DNA of 64,000 nucleotides, taken from contig NZ_CP014766.1 of NCBI RefSeq assembly GCF_001611675.1, positions 1,798,001 through 1,862,000 of the forward strand, written 5' to 3'. The translations under genes were made by a program, and so were the position numbers. The notes under the pieces were generated by a model. It had not been told where the DNA came from. It was given only the letters and a program-made list of their open reading frames with translations, and made no database searches. How positions within the stretch are numbered: the stretch's first letter is position 1; every line of letters begins with the position of its first letter. Shown piece after piece: positions 26,269 to 35,394 of this stretch. Source of the DNA: Pontibacter akesuensis (lineage in GTDB: Bacteria > Bacteroidota > Bacteroidia > Cytophagales > Hymenobacteraceae).

Positions 26269-26317
26269 AAAAAGCAAGCAGAATGCTGTTTGGGGAAACA
26301 GCCGCCCGCTTGCTTTT
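26269..26317. repeat. Nested hairpin in spacer 26133-26969
   Basis: Outer arms AAAAGCAAGC (from 26270) and GCTTGCTTTT (26308-26317) enclose GCTGTTT/AAACAGC (26285-26291/26296-26302) with a GGGG loop. Probably a second terminator. Confidence 0.6.
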
Positions 26318-26969
26318 CAGGGAAATAACAGCCGGATACAGTTGCACACACATGGAAGTGCGCAGTGTGTTAGCCTGCCTTTTGTTAGGGTTGTAGCGCT
26401 TAAGTGTTTTCTGTGCTTGGAATAGGTCTTATTGCGATGGATCAAAATTCGGCATCCGGTTTCTATAACACAAGGTACTTTGCTGCCCTTTTGTAACATG
26501 GCAAAACTAGCGGCTATTTCCTTTCCAACTCCCTGTAAAACCGTTTGAGCGCTTTTTATGGCCTAAGTGGTGGGCAATCAACTGATCAGTTTGTAACATG
26601 CTTCCGAAAAAAAATATTGTTACACCATCCATCTTCACATGCAACTCCTGTTATAAAGGCGCACCACAAGTATAACCACCGGTAAAAATCTGCCAATGAA
26701 ACCATTACAATCATAATTTATACTTGCACAGGATATTGCCTCTTCCTGGCCCTTACATCGTTTTCCATTTTCCTTCTAGTGGGTTATTTACAGCCTCCAT
26801 CAACACAACCAGCAGATTTAAGTTTACGAAAAAAGAGCAGGCGTACGCATGTACTTTTTCTGGCGCTTCTGATGATGCAAATTCGAACACTCTGCCTATC
26901 TTTAATGCTTGCTGGTACCCGCTGATCCGGGTGCCGCAGTGCTAACCTGTTACACGTATACGCCACGCC
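26318..26969. other. Noncoding spacer upstream of dgt
   Basis: About 650 bp with no convincing gene. TTGTAACATG occurs at 26491-26500 and 26591-26600, and the opposite TGTTACA near 26617; these could be sites for a DNA-binding protein. Two copies of the TATACTT/AAGTATA word are near 26670 and 26720. No exact -33/-7 pair was found. Confidence 0.4.
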
Positions 26970-28340
26970 ATGTCGCAACCCACCTCCTGGAACAAGCTCA
27001 TCTCCAAAAAACGCTTTATAACCAACGACCCTAAGTATAGCACCGACGAATCGGTTCGAGGCGAATTTCAGCGCGACTACGACCGTATCGTGTTCTCCTC
27101 TGCCTTCAGGCGGCTGCAGAACAAGACGCAGGTGATGCCCATGCCCGAGAGCGACTTTGTGCACACACGCCTGACCCATAGTTTAGAGGCATCCGTTGTG
27201 GGCCGCTCGCTGGGCCGCATTGTGGGCAAGAGCATACTGGAGCGCTACCCGGAACTGGCGCAGGAAAAGCATATCCAGGAGGCTGATTTCGGCGATGTAG
27301 TGGCGGCCGCCTGCCTTGCCCACGACATCGGCAACCCACCTTTCGGCCACTCCGGCGAAGACGCCATCTCCACGTACTTTCAAAGCGCGGCGGCAAAGCC
27401 CTACCTGGCCTCGCTCACAGCGGCTGAGAAAGCCGATCTGTTCCACTACGAGGGCAACGCTGCGGGTTTTCGGGTGCTCACCTATACGTATCCGACGCAC
27501 TGCAACCTGCCCGGCGGCCTTAGCCTGACGTTTACCACGCTGGCTACTTTCACCAAATACCCGAAGGAGTCACTGCCTGTTTTCCAAAGCACAAAGAACA
27601 CCAGCGAGAAGAAGTATGGCTTCTTTCAGACGGAGAAGGCGTGGTTTAACACCATTGCGCAGGAGTTGGGGCTGCTGAAAAAAGGCGCCGATGGGGAGGT
27701 ATTCTATAACCGCCATCCACTGGCGTTCCTGGTAGAGGCCGCCGACGACATCTGCTACCGCATCATCGACTTTGAAGACGGTCTTAAACTGGGCCTGGTG
27801 CCGCAGGAACAAGGTATGGGCTTGCTCCGCCAGATTCTGAACGATGATCCGAGCCGAAAGTCCAGCCTCACCTTTTTTGACTGGCGTGAGGAGATCGGCT
27901 ACCTGCGTGCGCGCATTATTGGCAGGCTGATAGAGGAGACCACCGCTATTTTCCTGCAGCACGAGCCGGAGATTTTGCAGGGCTCCTACGATAAGCCATT
28001 AATAAATGAACTGGCCTGTAAGCCTGTGCTGGACCAGATCAGAGACCTGTCCATCAAGCTGATTTACCAGAACCGCCCGGTACTGGAGATAGAGGCCGCC
28101 GGTTTTGAAGTGCTGGGAGGCCTGCTGGATGCGGGTATAAAAGCGGTGTTCGAACCCGAGTCTAAGCACCACCGCAAGTTGGCTGCACTTATCCCGTCGC
28201 ACTACCTGCAGCTACCCACTTCGGCCACAGACTATGAGCGCATCATCCACATCACCGACTTTGTGGCCAGCCTCACCGACCAGGCCGCGCTGGGGCTGTA
28301 CCGCAAGATAAAGGGCATTGAGTTGCCGCGGATGTATTAG
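26970..28340 (+). CDS. dgt: Deoxyguanosinetriphosphate triphosphohydrolase-like HD hydrolase
   Basis: 456 residues. HD-domain dNTPase: FSSAFRRLQNKTQVMP near the N terminus, metal ligands in RLTHSLEASVVGRSLGR (His70) and LAHDIGNPPFGHSGEDA (His118, Asp119), and the downstream ADDICYRIIDFEDG. The enzyme cleaves dNTPs to deoxynucleosides and tripolyphosphate, affecting dNTP pools and sometimes phage defence. The length and the FGHSGE block match the dGTPase type 1/2 family of Bacteroidota. Followed after 8 bp by a membrane protein gene, so the two are probably transcribed together, without evident functional link. Confidence 0.94.
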   Translation: MSQPTSWNKLISKKRFITNDPKYSTDESVRGEFQRDYDRIVFSSAFRRLQNKTQVMPMPESDFVHTRLTHSLEASVVGRSLGRIVGKSILERYPELAQEKHIQEADFGDVVAAACLAHDIGNPPFGHSGEDAISTYFQSAAAKPYLASLTAAEKADLFHYEGNAAGFRVLTYTYPTHCNLPGGLSLTFTTLATFTKYPKESLPVFQSTKNTSEKKYGFFQTEKAWFNTIAQELGLLKKGADGEVFYNRHPLAFLVEAADDICYRIIDFEDGLKLGLVPQEQGMGLLRQILNDDPSRKSSLTFFDWREEIGYLRARIIGRLIEETTAIFLQHEPEILQGSYDKPLINELACKPVLDQIRDLSIKLIYQNRPVLEIEAAGFEVLGGLLDAGIKAVFEPESKHHRKLAALIPSHYLQLPTSATDYERIIHITDFVASLTDQAALGLYRKIKGIELPRMY

Positions 28341-28348
28341 AAGGTAGA

Positions 28349-29548
28349 ATGGATAAACCTATAAGAGCGGATTTTCTGCTACTCCTGCTGTTCGTAGTAA
28401 CGGCAGCCATTATACTTTTCAGGATCAGCATACATGGCTCCGGCTATCTAACACCAGACTCCGAAGCCTACCTAGAGTTGGCGCAGAATCTAAAGGATGG
28501 ACACGGTTTCTATGTACTGAATGCTGAAGGGACAGAGAGACGTTACTTTTCAACCTGGCCTGTAGGGTACCCTGTACTCATTTACCTCTTTTCTGAAGTA
28601 AGCCAGTTCAATGTGTTCTTGGCTTCCAAAGTGCTTAACCTGCTGTTTCTGGGTCTTGGTTTTCTGCTGTTGCGCCACCTATGCCTTCTCTATGCCTTTG
28701 TACTTGCTTCGATATACGGTGCCTATACTTTTATGGAAGTGTACAGCTTTACCTGGTCTGAAGCACCTTTTATACTAGGTTTGCTCTTGTTGGCTTATCT
28801 TGCTAACCAAGTATGGTTAAGCATAAATATAAACCGAAACATACTGCTCATCTGCCTGACATGCATATTCCTGTTTCTGGTTCGCTATGTAGGTGCTTTC
28901 TCGTTTGGAGTACCCGCTTTACTTGGGTTATACTTCGCTTATCAACGCAAGTATAAATTAAGTGTCAAACTCTTTCTGGCAGCTTTAGTACCAGCCATAC
29001 TTGCAGGCGTGTACTTATACAACAACTACCAACAAAGTGGCTTTACCACCGGTTTTGACAGACTTGAAGCAGAGACAGAGGATTCGCAAAGCTTTGTGCT
29101 CATGATGTTGCAAGGCCTGCTAAACGAGTTCCTAATTATCCGGGAGTTCCGGCTTTCCAACCAACCGGATTATCTTTTCTATTTCACTACAGTGCTACAG
29201 TTGCTTCTGATGGCTTTTGTGATCGTGAAAATCAGAAGGCACTATTCTTTCTGGCAGGAGCTTAAGAATAGTAGCTTCTCCCTTGCCTGTATTGGCATCG
29301 GCATACTTTACTTTGCAGCTATACTTCTTCTGCGTTCTGTCTCGCATTTCGACGACCTGGATTACAGACTGCTTTCTCCCTTCAGCTTTCCCGTTTTCAT
29401 AGGTTTGATCTACACGCTTGCCACCTTACCTGATATTCATAAAGACGTGGTTCAGGCGAAGTACGCGGTGTTCACTCTATTCATGATTTCACTGTTCCTT
29501 TCCGTGCCCAAGAACTTTATTTTTAGCCAGTTGCAGCAGTTGCTCTAG
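28349..29548 (+). CDS. Multi-pass membrane protein, GT-C/ArnT-like glycosyltransferase fold
   Basis: 399 residues with about ten hydrophobic helices. After TM1 comes a periplasmic-loop motif, TPDSEAYLELAQNLKDGHGF, and then RRYFSTWPVGYPVLIYLF; an acidic residue plus a WPxGYP loop is typical of GT-C enzymes (PMT/ArnT type) that use polyprenyl-phosphate sugars. Members transfer sugars to lipids or proteins in the periplasm. The acceptor is unknown. The gene reads visibly more A+T-rich than its neighbours (many TTT, ATA and TTA codons), a possible sign of transfer or relaxed codon selection; this is an impression, not a calculation. Confidence 0.72.
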   Translation: MDKPIRADFLLLLLFVVTAAIILFRISIHGSGYLTPDSEAYLELAQNLKDGHGFYVLNAEGTERRYFSTWPVGYPVLIYLFSEVSQFNVFLASKVLNLLFLGLGFLLLRHLCLLYAFVLASIYGAYTFMEVYSFTWSEAPFILGLLLLAYLANQVWLSININRNILLICLTCIFLFLVRYVGAFSFGVPALLGLYFAYQRKYKLSVKLFLAALVPAILAGVYLYNNYQQSGFTTGFDRLEAETEDSQSFVLMMLQGLLNEFLIIREFRLSNQPDYLFYFTTVLQLLLMAFVIVKIRRHYSFWQELKNSSFSLACIGIGILYFAAILLLRSVSHFDDLDYRLLSPFSFPVFIGLIYTLATLPDIHKDVVQAKYAVFTLFMISLFLSVPKNFIFSQLQQLL

Positions 29549-29822
29549 CATTTGTGTTTAATAGGTGTAGTCGTGTAACTACGCTTTAAATATGCCTGGC
29601 CTAAGTAGACTTTAGCTCCTGGTGCCATAAGGACATGGCTTTCCGTTCGTCTATAAAATCAGCGGGTTCATCTGCCTTCATCTCTTATCTGCCGAAACCG
29701 AAACTGGTCACCAGCATGCAAGTGGCATTTCCCGCTTATTAGAATTAATTTTATACTTTGTAGCATCACGTCTGCAAAATTCCGGCTAACGCCATTCACG
29801 CTTATCAAACAACCAAAAACAC

Positions 29823-31157
29823 ATGAAACGCAAGTTTATCATCTGCCTTTTGTGGTGTGCCACCAGCCTCGCGGCCATGGCGCAGAGCAAAAGCAACAAG
29901 ATCGAGTTTACGGAGTACACGCTCCCGAACGGCCTGCACGTAATCCTGCACCAGGACAAGTCTACGCCGAATGTGGCGGTATCGGTGCTGTACCACGTGG
30001 GTTCCAAAAATGAAGTGGCAGGACGCTCTGGCTTTGCGCACTTTTTCGAGCACCTGATGTTTGAGGGCACCGAGAACATCGGCCGCGGCGAGTACAGCTC
30101 GCTCGTGCAAAAGGCAGGTGGCGCTCTTAATGCCAACACCTCCTTCGACCGCACTTATTACTACGAATTGCTGCCATCAAACCAGGTGGAACTTGGCCTG
30201 TGGCTGGAAGCAGAGCGCATGAAGCACGCCAAAGTAGACGAGGTGGGCGTGGAAACACAGCGCAAGGTAGTTCAGGAAGAGAAGCGGGAGCGTATCGACA
30301 ACCAGCCTTACGGCTCGATGGGCGAGAACGTGTTTTCGCTGGCTTACAAGGAGCACCCTTACAAGACAATGCCAATCGGATCCTTCGAAGACCTGAATGC
30401 CGCCAGTATTGAGGAGTTCCGTGACTTCTACAAGACCTTCTATGTGCCAAACAACGCGACGCTTTCCATCGCCGGCGACATCAACATAGAGGAGACCAAG
30501 AAGATGATCGAGAAGTATTTTGCTGGTATTCCGAAAGGCACCAAAGAAATTCCTCGCCCGAACGTGGTAGAGCCAAAGCAGACCGAAGAGCGACGTAAAA
30601 CGGTGTATGACAACATTCAGTTACCCGCCGTTATTCAGGCGTACCATGTGCCGGAGCAGGGAACAGATGATTTTTATGCCCTTTCTATGCTGACGACACT
30701 GCTTTCAGGTGGCGAGAGTGCCCGCCTGCCAAAGGCGCTGGTTGATAAGCAGCAGAAGGCAGTGGCCGCTGCCTCTATTCCCTTCCCAACAGAAGATCCG
30801 GGCCTGTTCCTGACTTTTGCCATCGCCAACATGGGCGTGGAAGTGGACGACCTGGAGCAAGCGATGAACGCCGAGATTGAGCGCGTAAAGACAGAACCAC
30901 TTTCTGACCGTGAGTTCCAGAAGCTACAGAACCAGATCGAGAGCAACTTTGTGCAGCAGAACAGCACCGTAGCCGGTCGTGCCGAAAGCCTTGCTAACTA
31001 TGCGGTATACTTCGGCGATGCTAACCTGATCAACACAGAGTTGCAGCGCTACATGAAGGTAACGAAGGATGATATCCAGCGCGTGGCAAAGGAGTACCTC
31101 ACCAAGAACAACCGCGTGGTACTGCATTACCTGCCAAAATCAGCTCAACCAAAATAG
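29823..31157 (+). CDS. M16-family zinc metallopeptidase, catalytically competent
   Basis: 444 residues with signal peptide MKRKFIICLLWCATSLAAMAQ. The inverted zinc motif HFFEH (His73, Glu76, His77) lies in SGFAHFFEHLMFEGTE, and the further acidic ligand is expected in EKRERIDNQPYG. Pitrilysin/processing-peptidase fold with two homologous halves. In bacteria such periplasmic M16 proteins act as pairs of an active and an inactive subunit; the next gene (31283-33370) is the inactive-type partner. They degrade peptides in the periplasm. A TATACTTTG word at 29752-29760 precedes the gene but is not an exact -7 box. Confidence 0.94.
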   Translation: MKRKFIICLLWCATSLAAMAQSKSNKIEFTEYTLPNGLHVILHQDKSTPNVAVSVLYHVGSKNEVAGRSGFAHFFEHLMFEGTENIGRGEYSSLVQKAGGALNANTSFDRTYYYELLPSNQVELGLWLEAERMKHAKVDEVGVETQRKVVQEEKRERIDNQPYGSMGENVFSLAYKEHPYKTMPIGSFEDLNAASIEEFRDFYKTFYVPNNATLSIAGDINIEETKKMIEKYFAGIPKGTKEIPRPNVVEPKQTEERRKTVYDNIQLPAVIQAYHVPEQGTDDFYALSMLTTLLSGGESARLPKALVDKQQKAVAAASIPFPTEDPGLFLTFAIANMGVEVDDLEQAMNAEIERVKTEPLSDREFQKLQNQIESNFVQQNSTVAGRAESLANYAVYFGDANLINTELQRYMKVTKDDIQRVAKEYLTKNNRVVLHYLPKSAQPK

Positions 31158-31282
31158 ACGTTAGATTTTTAGACATTAGACACAAGACTTTTATTGATGA
31201 GTGAGATCAATATCAGGATACAAAACACAAAAAGTCTTATATCCTGTGTCTTGCTACTTGTGTCCTCTTCAAGAAAAAAATC
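31158..31282. repeat. Short repeat-rich spacer between M16 genes
   Basis: CACAAGACTTTT (near 31185) and AAAAGTCTTATATCCTG (near 31230) can pair, and TCTTAT..TCCTG..TACTTGTGTC recurs in diverged form at 43909-43940. Degenerate units of this kind are common in Bacteroidota spacers. It separates two genes that otherwise look like one operon. Confidence 0.5.
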
Positions 31283-33370
31283 ATGATAAAGAAACTATAT
31301 AGTACCGCATTTCTGGCGTTGGCGCTGATGAGCGTAATGCCGGCGCAGGCGCAGCAGTCTACGCCTCCGCCCCCAGGCCCTGCGCCTAAAATTGAACTGG
31401 GCAAGTATGAGAACTTCACCCTGAAGAACGGCCTGAAAGTATACGTGGTGGAAAACCACAAGCAGCCGGTTGTCTCCATGTCGTTAGTATTGGACCGCGA
31501 TCCGATACTGGAAGGCAATAAGGCGGGCTATGTGCAGGCCGCTGGGCAGATGATGCGCACCGGCACTACAAAACGCACCAAAGATCAGTTTGACGAGCAG
31601 GTAGACTTTATCGGCGCAAACCTGGGCTTCTCCTCCACGGGCTTCAACGCCTCCTCGCTGAAGAAGCACCTGCCTGTGCTAACAGACCTGACGACGGATG
31701 CCCTGTTGAACCCGAAGTTCACACAGGAGGAGCTGGATAAGATCAAAAAGCAGATGAAAGCCAGCCTGGCCCAGTCGAAGGACAACCCGGATGCCATTGC
31801 CAGCCGCACACGCAATCTGGTATTGTATGGCAAAGACCATCCGTACGGGGAGGTAATGACTGAGGAAACTGTGGACAACATCACGCTGCAGGACATCCAG
31901 AACTACTACGACACCTATTACAAGCCAAACATCGGCTACCTGGCTGTGGTGGGCGACGTGACGCCGAAGGAGATGAAGAAACTTCTGAAGAAGTCGCTGG
32001 CGAAGTGGGAAAAAGGCAATGTGAAAGAGCAGAAGTTTGACTTGCCAAAAACGCCGGACCAAACGCAGGTGGTCATTGTGGACCGCCCAAGCGCGGTACA
32101 GAGTTCCCTGATCCTGACAAACCCAGCTGACCTGAAGCCAGGCGCAGAGGACGCCGTGGCAGCTTCTTTGATGAACAACATCCTGGGCGGTGGCATGGAC
32201 TCCCGCCTGTTCCAGAACCTGCGCGAAACGCACGGCTATACTTATGGCGCCTACTCGTCCATCAACAACGATGAGATTCTGGGTCGCTTTAACGCCAGCG
32301 CCAACGTACGAAACGCCGTTACAGACAGCGCCGTGGTGGAATTCATGAATGAGCTAACCAAAATCCGCAACGAGCGCGTGAGCGACGAAGAACTCCGTGA
32401 TGCCAAGGCTTACATTATGGGCAGCTTTGGCCGTGGCCTGGAGAACCCTGCTACGGTAGCGGTTTACGCCATCAACACCGCCCGTTATGGCCTGCCTGAG
32501 GATTATTATGCCAATTACCTGAAAAAGGTGGAGGCTGTAACCGCCGATGACATCCAGCGCGTGGCGCAGAAGTACATCAACCCGGATAAAATGTACATTT
32601 TGGCAGTTGGTAACGCCTCTGAAATTTCGGACAAGCTGAAGAAGTTCGACAAGGACGACAACCAGATTGCCTACTATAACACTGTTGGCGAGAAAGTGGA
32701 CCGCAAGGCCATGGGCGTGCCAGCCGGTCTAACAGCAGAAAAAGTGATTGCTGACTACATTAACGCCATCGGTGGCAAAGCCAACATCGAGAAGCTGAAG
32801 GATGTCAGCATCACCAGCAACGCCAGCATTCAGGGCATGACGCTCGTTTTTAAGCAGCAGCAGAAAGGCAATGACAAGTTTGCCGTGCAGGTACTGATGA
32901 ATAACAACCCCATGCAGCGCATGATCATCAACGGCGATAAGGGCAAGATGGAAGCGCCGATGCAAGGCGTGAACAAGCAGCTGACCGCCGATGAGCTGAA
33001 AACACAGAAGTTGGAGGCGAACCTGTTTCCTGCCCTTCAGTACGACAAGCTCGGCATCAAAACGAAACTGGCGGGCGTGGAAGATGTGAACGGCACAGAG
33101 GCCTACGCAGTGGAGGTAACGCAGCCAAACGGCCAGAAAGCCACTCACTACTTCGCAAAAGACTCTGGTCTGCGCCTGAAAGAGGTGAACAACCTGGAAA
33201 CACCGCAGGGTGTCATCACCCAGACGAAAACCTACAGCAACTACAAAGAGGTGAACGGCGTGAAGTTTCCTTACGTGGTGGAGACAGTGGTAGGTCCGCA
33301 AACAGTTAAAGCCGAGGTGCAGAACATTGAGGTAAACAAAAACCTTAGCGACGACATCTTCAAGATGTAA
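31283..33370 (+). CDS. M16-family protein lacking the zinc motif, fused to a LolA-like domain
   Basis: 695 residues with signal peptide MIKKLYSTAFLALALMSVMPAQAQ. The first 460 residues are an M16 pair of domains, but the place of HxxEH reads AGYVQAAGQMMRTG, so it cannot bind catalytic zinc; this matches the alpha-type (regulatory) subunit of heterodimeric M16 peptidases. From about residue 480 to the end there is an extra domain of about 215 residues (AEKVIADYINAIGGKANIEK ... LGIKTKLAGVEDVNGTEAY ... KEVNNLETPQG) resembling LolA/outer-membrane lipoprotein-sorting folds, known in Bacteroidota next to M16 domains. It may hold hydrophobic peptides or anchor the complex. Confidence 0.9.
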   Translation: MIKKLYSTAFLALALMSVMPAQAQQSTPPPPGPAPKIELGKYENFTLKNGLKVYVVENHKQPVVSMSLVLDRDPILEGNKAGYVQAAGQMMRTGTTKRTKDQFDEQVDFIGANLGFSSTGFNASSLKKHLPVLTDLTTDALLNPKFTQEELDKIKKQMKASLAQSKDNPDAIASRTRNLVLYGKDHPYGEVMTEETVDNITLQDIQNYYDTYYKPNIGYLAVVGDVTPKEMKKLLKKSLAKWEKGNVKEQKFDLPKTPDQTQVVIVDRPSAVQSSLILTNPADLKPGAEDAVAASLMNNILGGGMDSRLFQNLRETHGYTYGAYSSINNDEILGRFNASANVRNAVTDSAVVEFMNELTKIRNERVSDEELRDAKAYIMGSFGRGLENPATVAVYAINTARYGLPEDYYANYLKKVEAVTADDIQRVAQKYINPDKMYILAVGNASEISDKLKKFDKDDNQIAYYNTVGEKVDRKAMGVPAGLTAEKVIADYINAIGGKANIEKLKDVSITSNASIQGMTLVFKQQQKGNDKFAVQVLMNNNPMQRMIINGDKGKMEAPMQGVNKQLTADELKTQKLEANLFPALQYDKLGIKTKLAGVEDVNGTEAYAVEVTQPNGQKATHYFAKDSGLRLKEVNNLETPQGVITQTKTYSNYKEVNGVKFPYVVETVVGPQTVKAEVQNIEVNKNLSDDIFKM

Positions 33371-33418
33371 TTTTTAAAGACAAGACGCAGCATTACTTTA
33401 TACTTGCTGCTAAGATTT

Positions 33419-33454
33419 AAAGCGGCTGACTCTTTCAAGGTCAGCCGCTTTTTT
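33419..33454 (+). terminator. Terminator after M16 pair
   Basis: AAAGCGGCTGAC (33419-33430) pairs with GTCAGCCGCTTT (from 33440), a 12-bp stem, followed by six Ts. Confidence 0.93.
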
Positions 33455-33563
33455 GTGTTGCGCAATAAGTATATCTTACTCCTTCAACAGGTTAGTTAAA
33501 TAGCTTTGCTTTGTGAGTTGTAGCTTACCTGCTGATCAATGCCGCCATACCTATAGCTACTAT

Positions 33564-33637
33564 ATGAACAAACTTAAGGAACAAGGGGAGCACTGTACCT
33601 GCTGCTTGCCATTTCAGTTGCGTTTCTGGTAGACGGT
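33564..33637 (+). other. Frame-shifted N-terminal anchor of the erythromycin-esterase-family gene
   Basis: From the ATG at 33564 one reads MNKLKEQG, and in the frame of the downstream gene one reads GALYLLLAISVAFLVDGVH without any start and with a TAA at 33575. Adding one G to the GGGG run at 33585-33588 would join them into a normal signal-anchor N terminus. Either a base-calling error in a homopolymer or a real (perhaps variable) frameshift. Confidence 0.65.
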
Positions 33638-35290
33638 GTGCATACACTGTACCTGCAAAATAAGATCGCTCCGCAGGTAAAAGCACACCTCGCCCCGATG
33701 GATCTTTCTGGCACCAGCACAGACACAGCAGCATTTCATCAAGCCCTGGCCCGAATAGTTTCCGGTAAATCCATTGTAGGTTTTGGAGAGGCCACACACG
33801 GTACCGCAGAATTTGAGCGGGCCTTCGCTCTTATTACCAGAAAGCTTGTGCGCGAGCAAGGCTTCAACGTAGTTGTGTTCGCAGAAATGAACTTTGCCGA
33901 CACATGGCAGCTCAACAAGTATGTGCTGCAGGATAGTGGAGAAACCGAGGTTGGTTTTCACACGCCCTATACTTTCCTTCAGGAGGACCGGCTGCAGCTT
34001 ATAGAGTGGATCCATGCCTACAACAGAGGTAAACCAGCGCATGAAAAGGTGTGGTTCATGGGCGCTGATGTGAACACCCCCAACGGGGCAGCCCACAACG
34101 CGCTCCTTTACTGCAGCGAGAACGACATCTCCCTTCCCACCGAAACACGTGCAGCACTAACAGCCATCGCGCAGCTTCCGCTGTACAGCCAGGCAGAGGC
34201 CTTGCGGGATAGCACTTCGCTGAAAAACATTCTTGCAAAATTAGCTCCGCTTTACCAACTGGTGCAGCAGCATGCCAGCCAGCAAGACAGCCTTGACCTA
34301 AGGCAGTTATGGCTGGCCCAAAGTATAGCCAGTCTAAATAGTGCCCTTAAGTCCTACTATGCGGTAAGTCATACAGAAGACCCCTTCAGAGACTCCACCA
34401 TGTACAGCAACCTGAAATGGGTGCTGGCGCAGAGGCCGGATGCCAAAATGCTGGTGTATGCGCACAATAAACACATCGAGAAGAAACTGGGCATCAGCGA
34501 CCTATCGCCTGACTTAGCGCGGCTGGGCTGGCATATTAACCAGCACCATCAGAAGGCGTTTGCTGTAATCGGTACGGAAGCCTGGAAGGGGAAATACGTG
34601 TATTCGGCAGAGGGAGAGGCAACTGACATTGTGAATAAAGCAGGCAAAATAGGCACAACCCTTGCCAAGGCAACTGCCACTCCTGTAGGCTTGATACACC
34701 TGAATGCCACCCCGGAACTGACTGATTTTTTTAACCGGAAACACACTATAACAGTTGGCATTGCTTCGCCGGCCAGCATGTATTCACGCACAAAGGAGCT
34801 TGCTGAGGCATTCGATGCCATCCTTTACGTTAGGGAGTCGAGCCCAATTAAAATAAGAGAGCTGTACGGGTTTAACCTGGCATTGGAACTGGACAGAGCG
34901 AAGCACGCAAACATGCTGAAAAGCAATTCGCTCATACTTGCCGGTGCCACCTCCTACACCACACTGGACTCTTATCAACCCGGCAAAGGCGTAAAATTTA
35001 CTGTTAACTTTTTGAATAAGGATAAAGAACTTATCAGCTTCAAGGCTGCTCCTGTACTTCCCGATAGTAAGTTAGATCATGAATTTGTCTTTCCGGATGC
35101 AACCGCTTATGTGTTGCTAAGCTTTACAGGAGAAAAAGTACAAGAATTCTCTCTTGCTGATCTTACCATCAACGGGATACCGGCAAAAGAGAAGGATTTG
35201 ATACTAAGCAGCAAAAGCTACAAGAAAAGTTATTATAAGGGAAATAACATGCAGGCAACTTCCCCTACTGTTATAAGAGTTAGTCTTTAG
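33638..35290 (+). CDS. Erythromycin esterase-like protein, N terminus disrupted
   Basis: 550 residues when begun at the GTG at 33638; the true start is probably the ATG at 33564 in another frame (see preceding entry), which would add a membrane anchor. Erythromycin-esterase superfamily (EreA/ChaN-like) motifs: IVGFGEATHGTAEFERAF, VVVFAEMNFADTW, VWFMGADVNTP, and KMLVYAHNKHIEK. Most members outside resistance genes have unknown substrates, so macrolide resistance should not be assumed. The last 130 residues (after LELDRAKHAN) form an extra beta-rich domain not present in EreA. Codon use seems more A+T-rich than in neighbours. Follows a strong terminator; single gene. Confidence 0.82.
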   Translation: MHTLYLQNKIAPQVKAHLAPMDLSGTSTDTAAFHQALARIVSGKSIVGFGEATHGTAEFERAFALITRKLVREQGFNVVVFAEMNFADTWQLNKYVLQDSGETEVGFHTPYTFLQEDRLQLIEWIHAYNRGKPAHEKVWFMGADVNTPNGAAHNALLYCSENDISLPTETRAALTAIAQLPLYSQAEALRDSTSLKNILAKLAPLYQLVQQHASQQDSLDLRQLWLAQSIASLNSALKSYYAVSHTEDPFRDSTMYSNLKWVLAQRPDAKMLVYAHNKHIEKKLGISDLSPDLARLGWHINQHHQKAFAVIGTEAWKGKYVYSAEGEATDIVNKAGKIGTTLAKATATPVGLIHLNATPELTDFFNRKHTITVGIASPASMYSRTKELAEAFDAILYVRESSPIKIRELYGFNLALELDRAKHANMLKSNSLILAGATSYTTLDSYQPGKGVKFTVNFLNKDKELISFKAAPVLPDSKLDHEFVFPDATAYVLLSFTGEKVQEFSLADLTINGIPAKEKDLILSSKSYKKSYYKGNNMQATSPTVIRVSL

Positions 35291-35394
35291 GTGTTTTAGG
35301 CAAATAGCCGAGCACCTTATTTATACTTTATAAAAGCCTTTCCCGAATATGTGTGGATTTCTGCCACTCACTTCAGAAGGCAATGGAAGATACA

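Noticed and set aside
29752..29760. TATACTTTG as a -7 promoter box (also at other places)
   Set aside because: It has three instead of two bases between TA and TTTG, and the TATACTT word is common inside genes, so its presence upstream of genes carries little weight.
33638..35290. Macrolide resistance function for the erythromycin-esterase-family protein
   Set aside because: Family membership alone does not show it, there is no resistance context, and most chromosomal members have unknown substrates.
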